A stretch of DNA of 64,000 bases, taken from NCBI GenBank assembly GCA_014925825.1, contig JACGCK010000062.1:124001-188000 (forward strand). Reading direction: 5' to 3'. Of the stretch, positions 28,537 through 40,300 are shown one piece after another. The stretch comes from Pholiota molesta. Its lineage: Eukaryota > Basidiomycota > Agaricomycetes > Agaricales > Strophariaceae. The notes beneath the pieces are model-generated. The model was not told where the DNA came from. It searched no databases and saw only the letters and a list, made by a program, of their open reading frames with translations. Both the position numbers and the translations under genes were made by a program. How positions within the stretch are numbered: position 1 is the first letter of the stretch; each line of letters opens with the position of its first letter.

Positions 28537-30325
28537 ATTTCCAATTATTTAGATTTGAATCTATGTATGTACGCTTTGTAACATTGTTTATTATTATTGG
28601 CGATATAGAGATTGGTCGAGTCCTCATAGACTGGCGGCATTATTCCTGTGCATAAAAGGCTTGCTTGGGGATCTAGACGCCCCGGATTCGGTACGACATG
28701 AAGCGGGATATATGTTTGTGTGTCAGAAAATTCAAACAGCACAAATCCATCCTTCCGACTTTCTGGGCAGGTCACTGCGGTAGGAAAGTAACCTTTCACG
28801 GCGCTCGACCTCAAAATGTAAAGCAAAGTAAGGTAGCCTGTGTGAATAAGTACTCAATAGAATTGATCAAGTCAATCAAAATCAGCATCACATTACTTGA
28901 CTTAAGGGCCTCGAGCTAACATGATTATTCGCTCAATATTCGCTTGGGCTTATTGTATTATTATAAGTCATATACAAATAATTTAGCCTTAGAAGAGATT
29001 TGAGCGTGCCTTGATTAGTGTACCAGTGGTACTCAATTGCGAAGTCAACGCAAAATGAGTCGCTGTCCATTGCGGTCAGCGATTAACTTAGAGGAGCATC
29101 AAGCCCAAGCAAGGCCAAACAACCGGCTCCATTGTATGATAGTCAGCGGTGGCGCGTGCTTTCGGACAATTCTAATCTTCCATTGAACCAAGTACTTGCA
29201 ATCCGGGCAGCATTCGGATCCCTGTTATATTCCTGTTCGCCTCGAGGCGAGGCTGCATATGCATAGCTTTCTCTTCCATGTACTATCTTGGCTAGATGGG
29301 CGCGGCGTGGCATACCAGCGCTGGCAGCGCACACTGACAGTACACGAGAAGTTCGGACAACTCACCTGCTGATGCGGAGACCGGACTATCGAAAAACGCT
29401 ACTAGGTTAACAGAAACATTCTGATATAGAACGTTCTTCTGGGATGCCAGTATGAACGTTCGAACTTTGTATTCAGCTGCCCAACTGACCTATTTACGAA
29501 GGGGATTTACCCATCCAGGATGGTCTTGAACCACATATGGCCGTCAAAGGTTCACCGCCCTCACCCACTCGTGAGTCACCTAACGACACCAACATCAAGT
29601 TAGCTTGGCTCTCCGGTTTCTCTCTAGTTCATGTAAATCTCTCCGTAGTTTCCTGAGAGAGTACTCACCACCACTTTTCTTTCTCTGTACTCGGTCTCAA
29701 TCATCCGTAATAGCCTGTGGAAACTCCTGAGTCCGATTTTACTATGCTGGCAGCCGCGTTCATTTCGAAGATAACGATTTCCACTAGGAACTCTAAAGAC
29801 GCTAGTTTAAAAAGTCTCTTTTGCGGGGCCTTGTTCTTCTCCCAAGTCTTCTCCAACTTAAAACTTGGCAGTCTCTATAATAGGATCACTCGCTCCGAAA
29901 GATCATCGGCGCAGCTATACATGTGGCTACCAGGCCCATTCATTTTCTCACACGCTGAATCTTATCTAGTCGGCCGGCCAAACGATTCAAAAAGAGACAC
30001 TCTGATACATAACATGCTTCAATCAACTTCTGAAAAAATTTCTGCTGGTCTATAACAGAATTTATACATTGTCAGATGATACTTCTCGGAAAGCTCGCAG
30101 TGTATCAGTCCACATGGCAGCAATTGGATGACTGGGCATCTTGCCATTGGAGCTCGCAAGTCCCCACCGGCCCCTTAGGAGCATTTTCCTCATGAGAAGG
30201 GATTGTAATGTAGTGAACATAGGGATGGCGACACGATATTTAAAGAGTGGATGTATATATCCACATCTCAGAGTGTGTCCTCTCACTTCGTTGCTAGGTC
30301 TTGGTCAAGCCACGCAGCTTCCGAC
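28537..30325. other. Intergenic, no gene seen
   Basis: About 1.8 kb with only short, unrelated frames. A possible TATA-like 'gatatttaaagag' lies near 30235, about 90 bp before the GH16 start. Confidence 0.45.
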
Positions 30326-31925
30326 ATGTCTTTCTTCGCCAAAGCCCTCGCTTTGGGTAGCATTTTCACTGTTGCTCGATGTGCTACGTACTCGCAGACC
30401 GACAGTCATACTGGCACTGGGTTCCTCAAGTCATTCGCCGTCCAAGCTATAGCTGATCCCACTCATGGACGGGTGTAAGCTCCTGCGTAATCTTACTAGA
30501 ATTTTGTGTTAACGTTGCATATGCAGGAACTACGTCGATGCTTCAACCGCGGCCAGTAAAAACTTGACGTTTGCATCCGGGGACACTTTCATCTTGCGTG
30601 CAGACGACACGACCGTCCTCACATCTAGTGGTCCTGGCCGAAATTCGGTCAGGATGCAGTCCAACAAGCAGTTTACCACGTCGGTCATGGTGTAAGTAAT
30701 ATATATTCCCAAACAAAGCAAGGAACACGGTTAAATTTTCGCCATTTTTAGATTTAACATTCGCCACATGCCTGAGGGATGTGGGTATGTTGTCGATTCC
30801 TATTTTTCCCGTTGAGAACTCCTCTCAAATACATTCAATTAGAACCTGGCCCGCAGTTTGGACAGTGGGTGCCGATTGGCCGAACGAGGTAAATACTGTC
30901 CTTCTTTCATAACTTCGTGTGTTTAAATTATTTTTAGGGTGAGATTGATATTGTTGAAGGTGTCAATAGCCAAGGATCAGACCAAATTACATTACACACG
31001 GGATCTGGTACGCTCGACCATCGTACAAGAGTCTTGTTGCCAAGGTATCAATGACTCATGAATTGCCTAGGATGCACTATGCCGTCTTCACGTTCTGAAA
31101 CCGGGTATTTATTCTTACAATCGTGGTATCTGAAAAGTGCTAATATATTTGATTTGTTGGATTGTAATAGGACTGCGCTGCAGAATAACTGTGATGTCGA
31201 TGCCGATAATAATGCTGGCTGCGGAGTTCAAGTCACTGACACTCGCAGCTTTGGTCCGATCTTTAACGACCATGGAGGAGGCTGGTAAGCGCCATTGCTT
31301 CGTCTGACATCTAGTTTGATTAACGTCGTTAAATCGCATAGGTTTGCGGTGGAAAGGACCACGAGCTTCATCAAAGTTTGGTTTTGGTCGAGAGAAGCTA
31401 CTAGTATTCCCTCAGATGTCATGAACGGGGAAACTACTGTCGATACAGACAATTGGGTCCGTATATTTCTTAATTTCTTGTGGTCTCGACTGACAATATA
31501 CCTTGCGATCAAGGGAACACCGCGTGCATATTTCCCGGGAACGACCTGTCCTATTTCTTCTTTCTTTGGACCCCATAACATTGTGATCAATTGTATGTAT
31601 CCTCCTTTTTATACCTTCTGCGCGCCGCTGAATTAATTGACAATTCGGTACAGTAACATTTTGTAAGTTGTTGTATATCAGATGCTTTGCTGTGCAATAC
31701 CTGACATTTTCGAAGGTGGTGATTGGGCTGGTTCTTCTAGTGTTTATGCGGCCTCAGGTTGCCCATCAACTTGTGTTGGTGCGTCAGATCATAGATGGAC
31801 CTGATAATCTGATAATGACTAGTGACCCATCTCGTCTGCACATGTGCACAGCCTATGTTAATAACAATCCTTCTGCGTTCAATAACGCCTACTTCGATTT
31901 CGCCTGGCTCAAGGTTTATCAATGA
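30326..31925 (+). CDS. GH16 endo-beta-1,3(4)-glucanase (laminarinase), secreted
   Basis: ATG 30326 opens a signal peptide (MSFFAKALALGSIFTVARCA). Then come TGTGFLKSF, SVRMQSNKQF, FNIRHMPEGCGTWPAVWTVG and the catalytic EIDIVEG (E-I-D-x-x-E; first Glu nucleophile, second acid/base), the hallmark of GH16 laminarinases. Later exons give NNCDVDADNNAGCGV, FAVERTTSFIKVWFWSR, CPISSFFGPHNIVIN, GCPSTCVAYVNNNPSAF and WLKVYQ, stop 31923-31925. About ten short introns. The last intron must use the acceptor at 31854 (gcacag), since the nearer acceptor puts the final exon out of frame. These enzymes cut beta-1,3/1,6- or mixed-linkage glucans in the fungus's own wall or in plant material. The gene is intact. 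Confidence 0.93.
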
Positions 31926-32180
31926 TCGCATTGCTCCAAGACACCGCCCTCCAGAGGCTGTTCGTTCTGTTTTGTTTTCATCGGATCCGTGATCGTTTGT
32001 GTTTTGCGGGTTACAACCACGAACGGGTTTCCTAACTCATGTGGCTTGTGTTTTACGACTTTTACGATGTAACATTATCAACGATGAAGAGATAAGTGGC
32101 AGGATCACATCGTGTTTCTCCATCGAAATATATAGAGCATTAAGCATACAGAATCAAAACGGGAACGAAGTACAGGATAT
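31926..32180. other. Convergent spacer between GH16 and NUP96
   Basis: 255 bp of 3' flanking sequence for two convergent genes; nothing else seen. Confidence 0.5.
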
Positions 32181-35100
32181 CTATGATTCGACGCTTTGCA
32201 GGAATCGGGCATATCCCAGTCCCTTGATGAGGTTAATTTTGGTGGCCCCGTCCAGCACGCCAAGGGTAGATTGTGGAATTTGAGACTGAGGGAAACAAAT
32301 GTTAGATTATCACCACTGGGAGCCATGACCCACGTACCAAGAGAAGAGGTCGCGCCCTTTCTTCCAGTTTCAGAAGGTCCTTGGTCATCTCCTCTAATGC
32401 GGCCACGTGTCTTGAATCTACCATTCGACTTCTGTGAAGGACATCGGGCAAGAGTGCGATGATTCGTGGAATACGTTTCGAGAGTGTGTCAATTTGTTCG
32501 CTTTGGGCTGCGTCTGGGACGGCTTCACCGTCCTCGTTCTCAGCAATAATGTCGTCCAACAACTTGGGAAGTTGGGTCATGATCTCGACATAATCGAGAA
32601 TGATCTATAGAATTGAATTGAATATATATCCCGCATGTAGTAGACGGGCAGAAATGAGATTACCTTGCCACGCACAAACCAGCCTTCGATCTTATCCCTT
32701 CTACCATCGCTATCGAATGGGGTGAAAAGACTGCGTAGAAGTTCCCAGTCTTTTCTGATGACGGCATCCGGTGCCAATTCAAGTAAGGCGAGATTATGGG
32801 CAGAGTTATAGAGTTGGGCAGATATATATAGTTCGTAGGCAGCAAAAACGTGGCCAGAGTCTAGTTCGTACATCGCCTTGAGAACGGAATTAGTTTTACT
32901 GTTAATATTAGCTGTATGAAGGGAGTTTAATCACCTTGGCCTCATCGACCCATGTCATAGGCAGCTTTAAGCTTCCGACAAGACCACGCGTCATCCAGTC
33001 GTTGAGTTTGGGGCCAGAGCGCGCAAGGAGATCCTTCAAGGCCTTTTCTCGACTATTATGCGTCATTAGAGCTCGTCGAGCAGACCAGTGGACATCGAAG
33101 AGACACTTACCCTACGCTCCCCTCCAAATGGAGAAGCACGAACGCTGCCTCCTGGATCATGCCCCAGCTCTCCAGCTCAAACGCGTAGCTGCTGGCTAGG
33201 AGGTCTGCAGTCGGGCTATGCCCATCCGGCTGTATATCGTACTCGTCCTCCCCGTCCTTCGACGATCGCTCGTCGAGACTGCTGCTGCCGCTCCGGCTCC
33301 CCCCACCAAAGCCGTTGACCAGACTAACCCGGCCCCTCGCAGCGGGAACGCGGGCAATGCGGACGCCGGGATCGCCTCGGTCGGCAAAGTCGCGGACGCG
33401 CATGACGCGGGAGAGGATGACATAGAGGTGCCAGCACATCCCGATGCCCCAGTCCATAGCGGAGGGCGCAAAGGAGAGCGGGTTGAGCGCATTCGTCAGG
33501 GAGAGCGCCGGGTCTGCGTGAAGCTTGATCAGAACGTAGAGAGGGTCCTCTGGCACGATGTCCTTGGGGGTGCCCGAGCTCATGTACAGCCCGAGACCTG
33601 GGCCCGCGACCGATGGGAGCTGGAAGCCCTTCTTGCTGCCGCTACTGGCAGCAGCCCATTTGGGTATGGGCCGGGCGATATCAGTCGACGCGGTTTTCGA
33701 GTATTGGAGCGTGACGCGCTCGTATGCAGCGACGACATCCGCGATCGACGCTTCAATTCCGGTGCCATACCACAGGTACAGACCAAACACGCGTTTCCAG
33801 TCGAGGCCGGTGAACACGTCCTCTTCGAGACGGGTGTTGTTTTCGCCATCCTGTAATGTCGCCAGTCCAGCGAGTAGGGTATAGATTCGCCACACTCCCC
33901 TTCCCACGAGGCCGTTTTGTGAACTGGCTCCGACCTTGTTGGATCCCGGCGCGAGCTTCTCGGATTTCCATATTTCTAATTGTGCAAGGAGGTCCTGTTT
34001 GAACAGAGTGTCGCCGCCCGCTTGGCTGATTAGGGTGGCAAGTTTGAGGTATCCGCCCTCAGCAGCTGATTGGCAAGCCTCGCTAATTTGATGACCAGTG
34101 AGTTGGGTGAACGCTGCATCTGCTAGTGTATACGTTGCTGCAGGTATAAGGTGTTAGTAGTACATTGTACAGAGATAGTCAGTAAATTACCATTTGATCC
34201 ATTTGACTGGATACGCAATTCTCCATCTACTATGGGTTTAACAACGCTCTCCAGCCACTTGCTCAAAGCAGTTTTGCGTCTCAACAAGCTGACCCGGTTC
34301 CTGAGGTCTGGGGTGATATTAGATGCACCAGTAATACTGGGCTTGGAACGTCCGAGATGGAGGGCCATTGGGTCAAATAGAGCGCTCCCCAGTCGAAATA
34401 TGGGGGCAGGTGAAGAGGTATCAGTTGTTGGGAATAATGATGCAAACGAAGAAAAGTTGAGGGGGTCGGAGGAGGATGCAGGGCCGTATGTCCATGTGTT
34501 TTGCGTGGGCGTCGATGCTGAAGGAGGATGAGTGGGATATGCACATGGAATACCAGCGTCGTCGCGGGCAATCGTTGTATGGCTGAGATGATGTTGTAGC
34601 AGTTTGGCAGCCAGGTCTGGAGGATTTGGTGAGGATGAGGGAGGGCCATTTGGGTCAGGTCGAGTGGCTGATATAGTTGCCAGGACCTTTGTGATGGTTA
34701 TGGTGGAAGAGTTGGCTGATGTGGTACTAGATAACTCGTTAGCAAGTTGTCGGAATAGGATTTGATAAAAACCTACGTTGTAGTCCCTGGACTGCATATA
34801 TTGCCTAAATGGACCATATGGCCACCCGGACCCCATCCAACTCTGAAAGATCTACCCATGGCGAGGCCAGCATCAACATACGCGCCTTCATTGTCATTAG
34901 CGATAGATGATGTGATTCCTACGCGTGCATATTTTCGTGTAGGACGCAATATTTGGGGTTCGATATCTTGCCCAAAGGAAGCCCGCTTTAGAGAAAAAGA
35001 TTAGACCATAAATTAATGTATTTTGCGGAAACACGTACTTCACGAGAATCCAACCGCAGGCCATCCCCATCGGAGTCGCGACTATGTTTTCGATTGATCG

Positions 35101-35643
35101 CCTGAGTCTTTGGCTTGATATCCAATCTAATGGCACCCCCTTTCGCCTTTGGTGGTTCATTCAAGGCTCTGAGCGCAGCAGCCTCCTCCGGCATCCGAAA
35201 CAATGACGTTTGCATAACGTGCATCTTTTGCGCGTCCACACCGACGTGTTGTGCCCATGGTATGACTGTCGGATCGCGGTTGTTAAGACTCGGTCTAGGA
35301 GGTGAACCCCGCGATGGCGACGACGGGGGAGAAACGCGAACTTGAACTTCATGTGCGAAATGGATTTCTCCGTTCTCGTCCTCCACAAGCGCATTTCGAT
35401 CCGGGTTTTTCGCTTTTGGCGTCTTCGACGCGGAGATGGCGTCAGTTCATCCGCTTGCATTTCAGATGAAGATGAACTAGCGCTCGATTCGGACTCTTCG
35501 CTCTCGGAGACTTGTTCATGTTCAGCTTTGCTCGGCACTCGACTGGGTGATTTCTGGTTCTCCGGGGTTTTTTCGTCGATGGGCTTGTGGTCCTCTTCGT
35601 CGCTACCGCTTGACTCGCTCGTGTAGGCCCTGAATCGCGCCAT
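32181..35643 (-). CDS. Nucleoporin NUP96/NUP145C homolog, stand-alone, one frame break near 35428
   Basis: Read from 35643 (MARFRAYTSESSGSDEED) to TAG at 32181-32183. The N-terminus is acidic and Ser-rich with no FG repeats and no autoproteolytic NUP98 domain. Then ENGEIHFAHEVQVRVSPP, VIPWAQHVGVDAQKMHVMQT, and the family signature SFRVGWGPGGHMVHLG, followed by a long helical solenoid (for example GRGVWRIYTLLAGLATLQDG, ALNPLSFAPSAMDWGIGMCW, DSGHVFAAYELYISAQLYN) and the last exon SQIPQSTLGVLDGATKINLI. NUP96 is a scaffold subunit of the Y-complex (NUP84 complex) of the nuclear pore. The frame of the start (through about 35430) and the frame of the conserved body (from about 35425) differ by one base; no splice pair explains it, and the body frame has a stop just upstream. 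Five or more introns in the rest splice cleanly. Confidence 0.85.
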
Positions 35644-35971
35644 TTGGAAGAATACTGTGCGGTGGCACGCCGCTCGTTGGTGAATAGAGCCTCTAGCAGC
35701 TACTAGCAATTCAGCGTTTGTTCTATTGTTTCAACAAGGATTGGCCAAATATCACCAATTTGGCCAATTATTTGCACCGCCACGGCCGCCCGTCACGCTG
35801 CCGTACAGCTGTCGCGTAAATCACGTGCGCGCGTTCACCTTCCTTCAATGCATCCAACACAAACACCGCACCGAACGCCTTTACGACGTGTTCTCAAGGA
35901 TCCCTATTCCGTTTGTCGAGGTCCAATGCATATCCGGATGCACCACATGGCTTGGGGTTCTTGGAGCCACC
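35644..35971. promoter_or_regulatory. Shared divergent promoter of NUP96 and DAM1
   Basis: Only 328 bp separate the start codons of NUP96 (-) and DAM1 (+), two genes for essential nuclear and mitotic structures. A bidirectional promoter is the simple reading. The core contains two copies of 'ttggccaa(a/t)' (near 35743 and 35760: gattggccaaat, atttggccaatt), an inverted CCAAT-like arrangement. Factor binding is not shown by the sequence. Confidence 0.5.
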
Positions 35972-36979
35972 ATGGCTGAATTTTTGGACGAAACCGAGGC
36001 GCTGCAAGCGAACCTTGAGGGCATGAAGCGCCTGAGTGATTCCCTGACAACATTCAACGAGTCTTTTGCAAGCTGGCTGTATACTATGAACATGAACGCG
36101 CTGACGACGGATTGGCCTCAGGTGCGCAGATCCGCCACGTTCTCTGGCGACTAATCTCACACATAAGGCACCATGTAGGCACCGACTGAGGCATCGTTTA
36201 TGCGCGCAAAGAAACGAGCAGGTTAGCAGCATTGATAGCGAACTACTGCCTCACATAACACTTCTCGTATAGAACAGGATGCCATCGCGGCAATGGAAGC
36301 TCTGCGATCCAAGAACGAAGTTAAAGCGCGCGACATCCACATCGCCAATTCGGCTGATAAGACAACAGTAACGGATGCAGACTTGACATTCGCAGGAAAC
36401 ACGACTACCGGGACTGGGATCTCCAATCCCAAATCAGGAATTCCTGCCAAGAAGAAGGGCGCGAAAGCAAAGTTGTCGGCAAAGGAGAAAAAAGAACGAA
36501 GTGTGAGTGGCTCTTCACGTTTACTTGATATGTTGTTTATGATCGGGGCTGTAATGCAGATTGAAATTGAAAAGATTGTTGCATGCTTACCTCTAGAGTT
36601 TCGAGGCAGTGATCCTGTATGCTTCACCTCTTTTGCTATCTTCCTTGACTCAGTGGCATCCTCTAGAGTCTTCGTCGGCATATGGAAAGCGTCATCGAAG
36701 GCGTCATGTACTCCCCGAACAAGCAGTAAAACGTATGCCACAAGTGCTACAACCATATTTGAGAGTCTAATAGTTTCCTTTATTCAGTGACCGACCTCAT
36801 CAGTCCGCCAGATCTCAACCAAGCGCGAGTAAACAAGTGTCTGATTGCTCTGGTCAATCGCAAAGTCGTCACAAAGGAAAATAGCACAGTAGGTTGTTAT
36901 TGCTGTTCAGGCTAAGTGGTATCTCACGAAGTTTTGCTCACAGGGTACTGTCTTGTATCATTGGAAAGGCATTCCTTGA
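35972..36979 (+). CDS. DAM1: DASH/DAM1 kinetochore complex subunit DAM1
   Basis: Exons 35972-36121, 36179-36221, 36273-36502, 36560-36618, then two more pieces and a last exon ending at TGA 36977-36979. The N-terminal helical core LTTFNESFASWLYTMNMNAL with WPQAPTEASFMRA is the DAM1 signature (in yeast SFNESFASFLYGLNMNA-like). DAM1 is the microtubule-binding, Aurora-B-regulated subunit of the ring that couples kinetochores to spindle microtubules. After a Lys-rich linker, the C-terminal part (IEIEKIVACLPLEFRGSDP; SPPDLNQARVNKCLIALVNR; TVLYHWKGIP) is not in the short yeast protein; it looks like a small winged-helix-like extension. The fifth intron can use acceptor 36769 to stay in frame. Confidence is lower for that joint. 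Confidence 0.8.
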
Positions 36980-37303
36980 TGCAAATTTGCATTGCATCTC
37001 AATTTGAATTTGTCCCATATGTACAACCAATGTACAACAGTGTAATTCTATGTATCCGATCAATTCACTAGGCGTCTGTACCTCATAATAGCTCAAAGTC
37101 TTGGGCAGAACATCAAAGAGTGAGGCAATTGGTACAACTCTACCAGTCTCCCATAGGCAGGCTCCAATGGGCTGATGATGAGTTGATCAACTTTGGAGAG
37201 GATACATTTCTTATCGATTGACCCATACAATAGCTACATAACTAACTAGAGGACAAAACAAGAAAACAGCTAGAGATCTACAGTCATAAATACTTATTAA
37301 GTG
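36980..37303. other. Convergent spacer between DAM1 and CND3
   Basis: AT-rich 3' flanks of two convergent genes; no gene seen. Confidence 0.5.
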
Positions 37304-40300
37304 TTAATCAATCGAGTATCCCCCAAAATCATCTGAAGACGCCGCCACTGCTCGACGGTCCGGCGTCGACCTTTGGCTTGCTAGGGAGCTGGCCACCTCA
37401 TCTGCGTCGTCGACATCTTCATCCTCGCAGATCTCTGGCGGAGGAGGGGCTCGAACAGGCGCCTTTCGTCCGTTGGTCTTAGCCCCCCGTGATCTAGTTT
37501 GTCGACCTTGGACTTGGCGGCCAGGCTTAGTGGGTGTAGGTGAAGGTGGGCTCTCTTCGACATCGGTGTTCGTAGGGGTTACGTCCTTTGGAGCAGGTTT
37601 TCTTAATTGTTTTATATTAGCACAGATGACAAAGCAGTAGACACTCAAAAACTCACAATGGGGCCTTTACCCGAGTTCTTTTCCGATTTGCAGGAGATTT
37701 AATAGCATCAGAGGGTGGATCGTCCCTCCTGAATTAATGTAAGTACGACGCATGCGTCTGTTTCTTGAAGTTACTCACTTGACACCCTTCTTTTTCTTTG
37801 GAGTGGCAGTAAGAGCGACTGCAGGCGGGATATTCTCTTCGTCGGATGCTTGAGATTCCGAATCCTGCTGACTATCAAAGCCACATCAGTATCCTGCAAA
37901 AAGAATATGTATGAATTACGTTTTCCGAGTTTTTGTCTTTGCCTTCGGTTTAGGAGGCGCTTTTCGGGCTGCAGACTTTCGAGTGGAACGTTTGGGAGGT
38001 GGTGTCACAGAGCTGATGGCAGACACTTAGCCTTGCTCTAATAGCTGCAAAGCAGGGCTCATACCTCTTGCGACTTTCCTCGTCGGGGGTATCTACCTCT
38101 TGTTCTGCATTATTGTCGGTATCCCTAGATCGAAGGTGAGCGTAAGTGTCTGTTACTATAAAAACATGAATAGACATACGTTTCTTCTGGTGGATCTTCA
38201 ATCATAGCCTCATCCAAAGCCTGCTCTTCCTGCACTGCTTGCTGCTCTTCCTCCTCCTCTTCGACACCCTCCTCCTCATCTTTCTCTTCTTCGTCATCCT
38301 CCTCATCCTCACCTCATCCTCATCTTCTACCTTCCTAGCTCTTGGTTTCCACGAGAGCGCGGTCGAATTTGGCCATCCTCGCCTTCCTCTGGTACATCGA
38401 CTCCAATTCGTTGATAAAGATCACGCAGCTCGTCATCCAAATACTGTAGGGGATCAATCTCTTTCAGCTCTTTATCAAACATCTTTAAGAAGCGATTCTT
38501 GAAACGATCAATATCTTCTCAATTGTCGAATTCTCGAAGGGGCATTGCTAAATAGCAAAATAAATCATTAATTACCAATAAAAATGAACGAGCAGACGAT
38601 ACGTACTTCTTCATGATGGGAAAGAAGGATATTGAGCTTGAGAATTGATCGGTTATCCAAGCCATGTTCAGGTGCAGTTGGCCGAGGAGCTGGCACAAGG
38701 ATTTTTGCTGATCGGCTATTTCGAGATCAGGACGACTACATCACAGACAGGAACAAAAAAAAAACACGTACGCGTGCGGTCCGAGTCATACAACCCAACA
38801 AGAATTTCTGCGGCGAGATTGACATGTGAAAGGAGGGCCTCCGTATCATTCACCGCACTTGAATTAGAAATGCCTAATTAACATTCCAGATCTCGGAAAG
38901 CAGTCGAATATCACTCACATCTCAGCAGCTTTCTGCGGATTCGTCCAATCAACCATTAAAAGTCCAAACTGATATGGCGCAATCATCTCCTGATCTTCTT
39001 CCAAATCCTCGTGCATTCGCACGGCAAGATCGAAAGTAGGCATGAATATCTAGTGAGAAATGTTATGTAGGAACAACACGGCTATGTTACGTTCAACACG
39101 TACTGATTGCATCCGATTTTGGTTGGTCGCCGACGAGTAGGCATAGACAGGGAAGAAGTACGAAAGGCATTGGCGAACCTCTTGGTGGTCTACGGTGGTT
39201 GGTGATATGTACAACAAGGCAAGACAGGTCAGAACCTAATAGAACATCAGCATTCAAACTTCGATACAAACATTATGAGATTACTGACTCGAGGTTCAGT
39301 GATCATCCCTGCTAGAAGCAGCTTGCATAATCCAGTGACAATGACCGCCTGTGCTTCTGGGGACTCTTCGGCTTCAAGTATCTGTAGTAGGAAATCCAGG
39401 ATCTTTGTCGCCTGCCAGAGATAACCTGTCAGTCGACGACACGCTTTACTGATTTGGATGAATTATAGCATACGGTTTCCTCTGAACGACCGAAGAATTC
39501 TTGATCATACATGATCAAGAGATCCATGATAATTCGGAGAACCTGCACTTTCAACTCAGGAGGTGAGTTCTGAGCTTGACTCAGGAACAGCTGGAAGGAG
39601 TTCAAAGCCATGTTCTGCAAGAACAAAAAAATCAACACCAGCATGTGTTACCGTGAATCGATATATCTGACCTTGGCGATGAGACAGCACAGTCCAAGAC
39701 TAACAAGGGCCTTTTCCCGCATCGCAAGCTCTTTTCGCTTCACCGAAGGAATGATCAAGTCGCCCAAAATACCTTCCAGAGTGGATTGTCTTCAAAGTCT
39801 GGAAAGGCAACGGTTAGAGGGAATAAGAATGCTCGTGAAGGGTTTACATACACCATTAATGCGCTCGAGCATCGCGGTACACAGCATGAGGCATCGAATA
39901 TCCATCAAATCCGCTTGCTTGCGTTCCTCCCGGACATCTCTTCGCGGCTCTTGGGCCGTCGCGCTGATTTATCGCGTCTGATGGTCGCCTGCGAGACATC
40001 TGACTGGTTATCGTCGAGCTGTACGCAGTATTAATGAGTTAGTGGCAGCGAAGAACAAAATGAATGAGAGTTGGTTACAGGTGGCTCATCGGCGTTCTCA
40101 GCGTCATCGTCTCCCTCACGGAGTTCTACTACGATTTCGACAATCACGCGGATGAGGTCGCGTTCGGAGGGCATTATCTCCTTCAGTACGTCAAGCACGT
40201 TCAATCAAACCCGGAGGCAGCTCTGGATGGGCAGCATATCCTCTATCACATCGCAGTCGTGAGCCCATGTCCAATTGATAGAGAGGAAATGACAACGCAC

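Noticed and set aside
31778..31822. Last GH16 intron ending at 31822 (actag), implying a frameshift
   Set aside because: Using the later acceptor at 31854 (gcacag) keeps frame and gives CPSTCVAYVNNNPSAF, so the gene is intact.
35972..36979. A frameshift in DAM1 before the C-terminal exon
   Set aside because: The nearer acceptor is out of phase, but the acceptor at 36769 keeps the frame, so no lesion is required.
38239..38502. Leucine/phenylalanine-rich frame on the plus strand
   Set aside because: It is the antisense of the acidic Glu/Asp-rich linker of CND3 on the minus strand.
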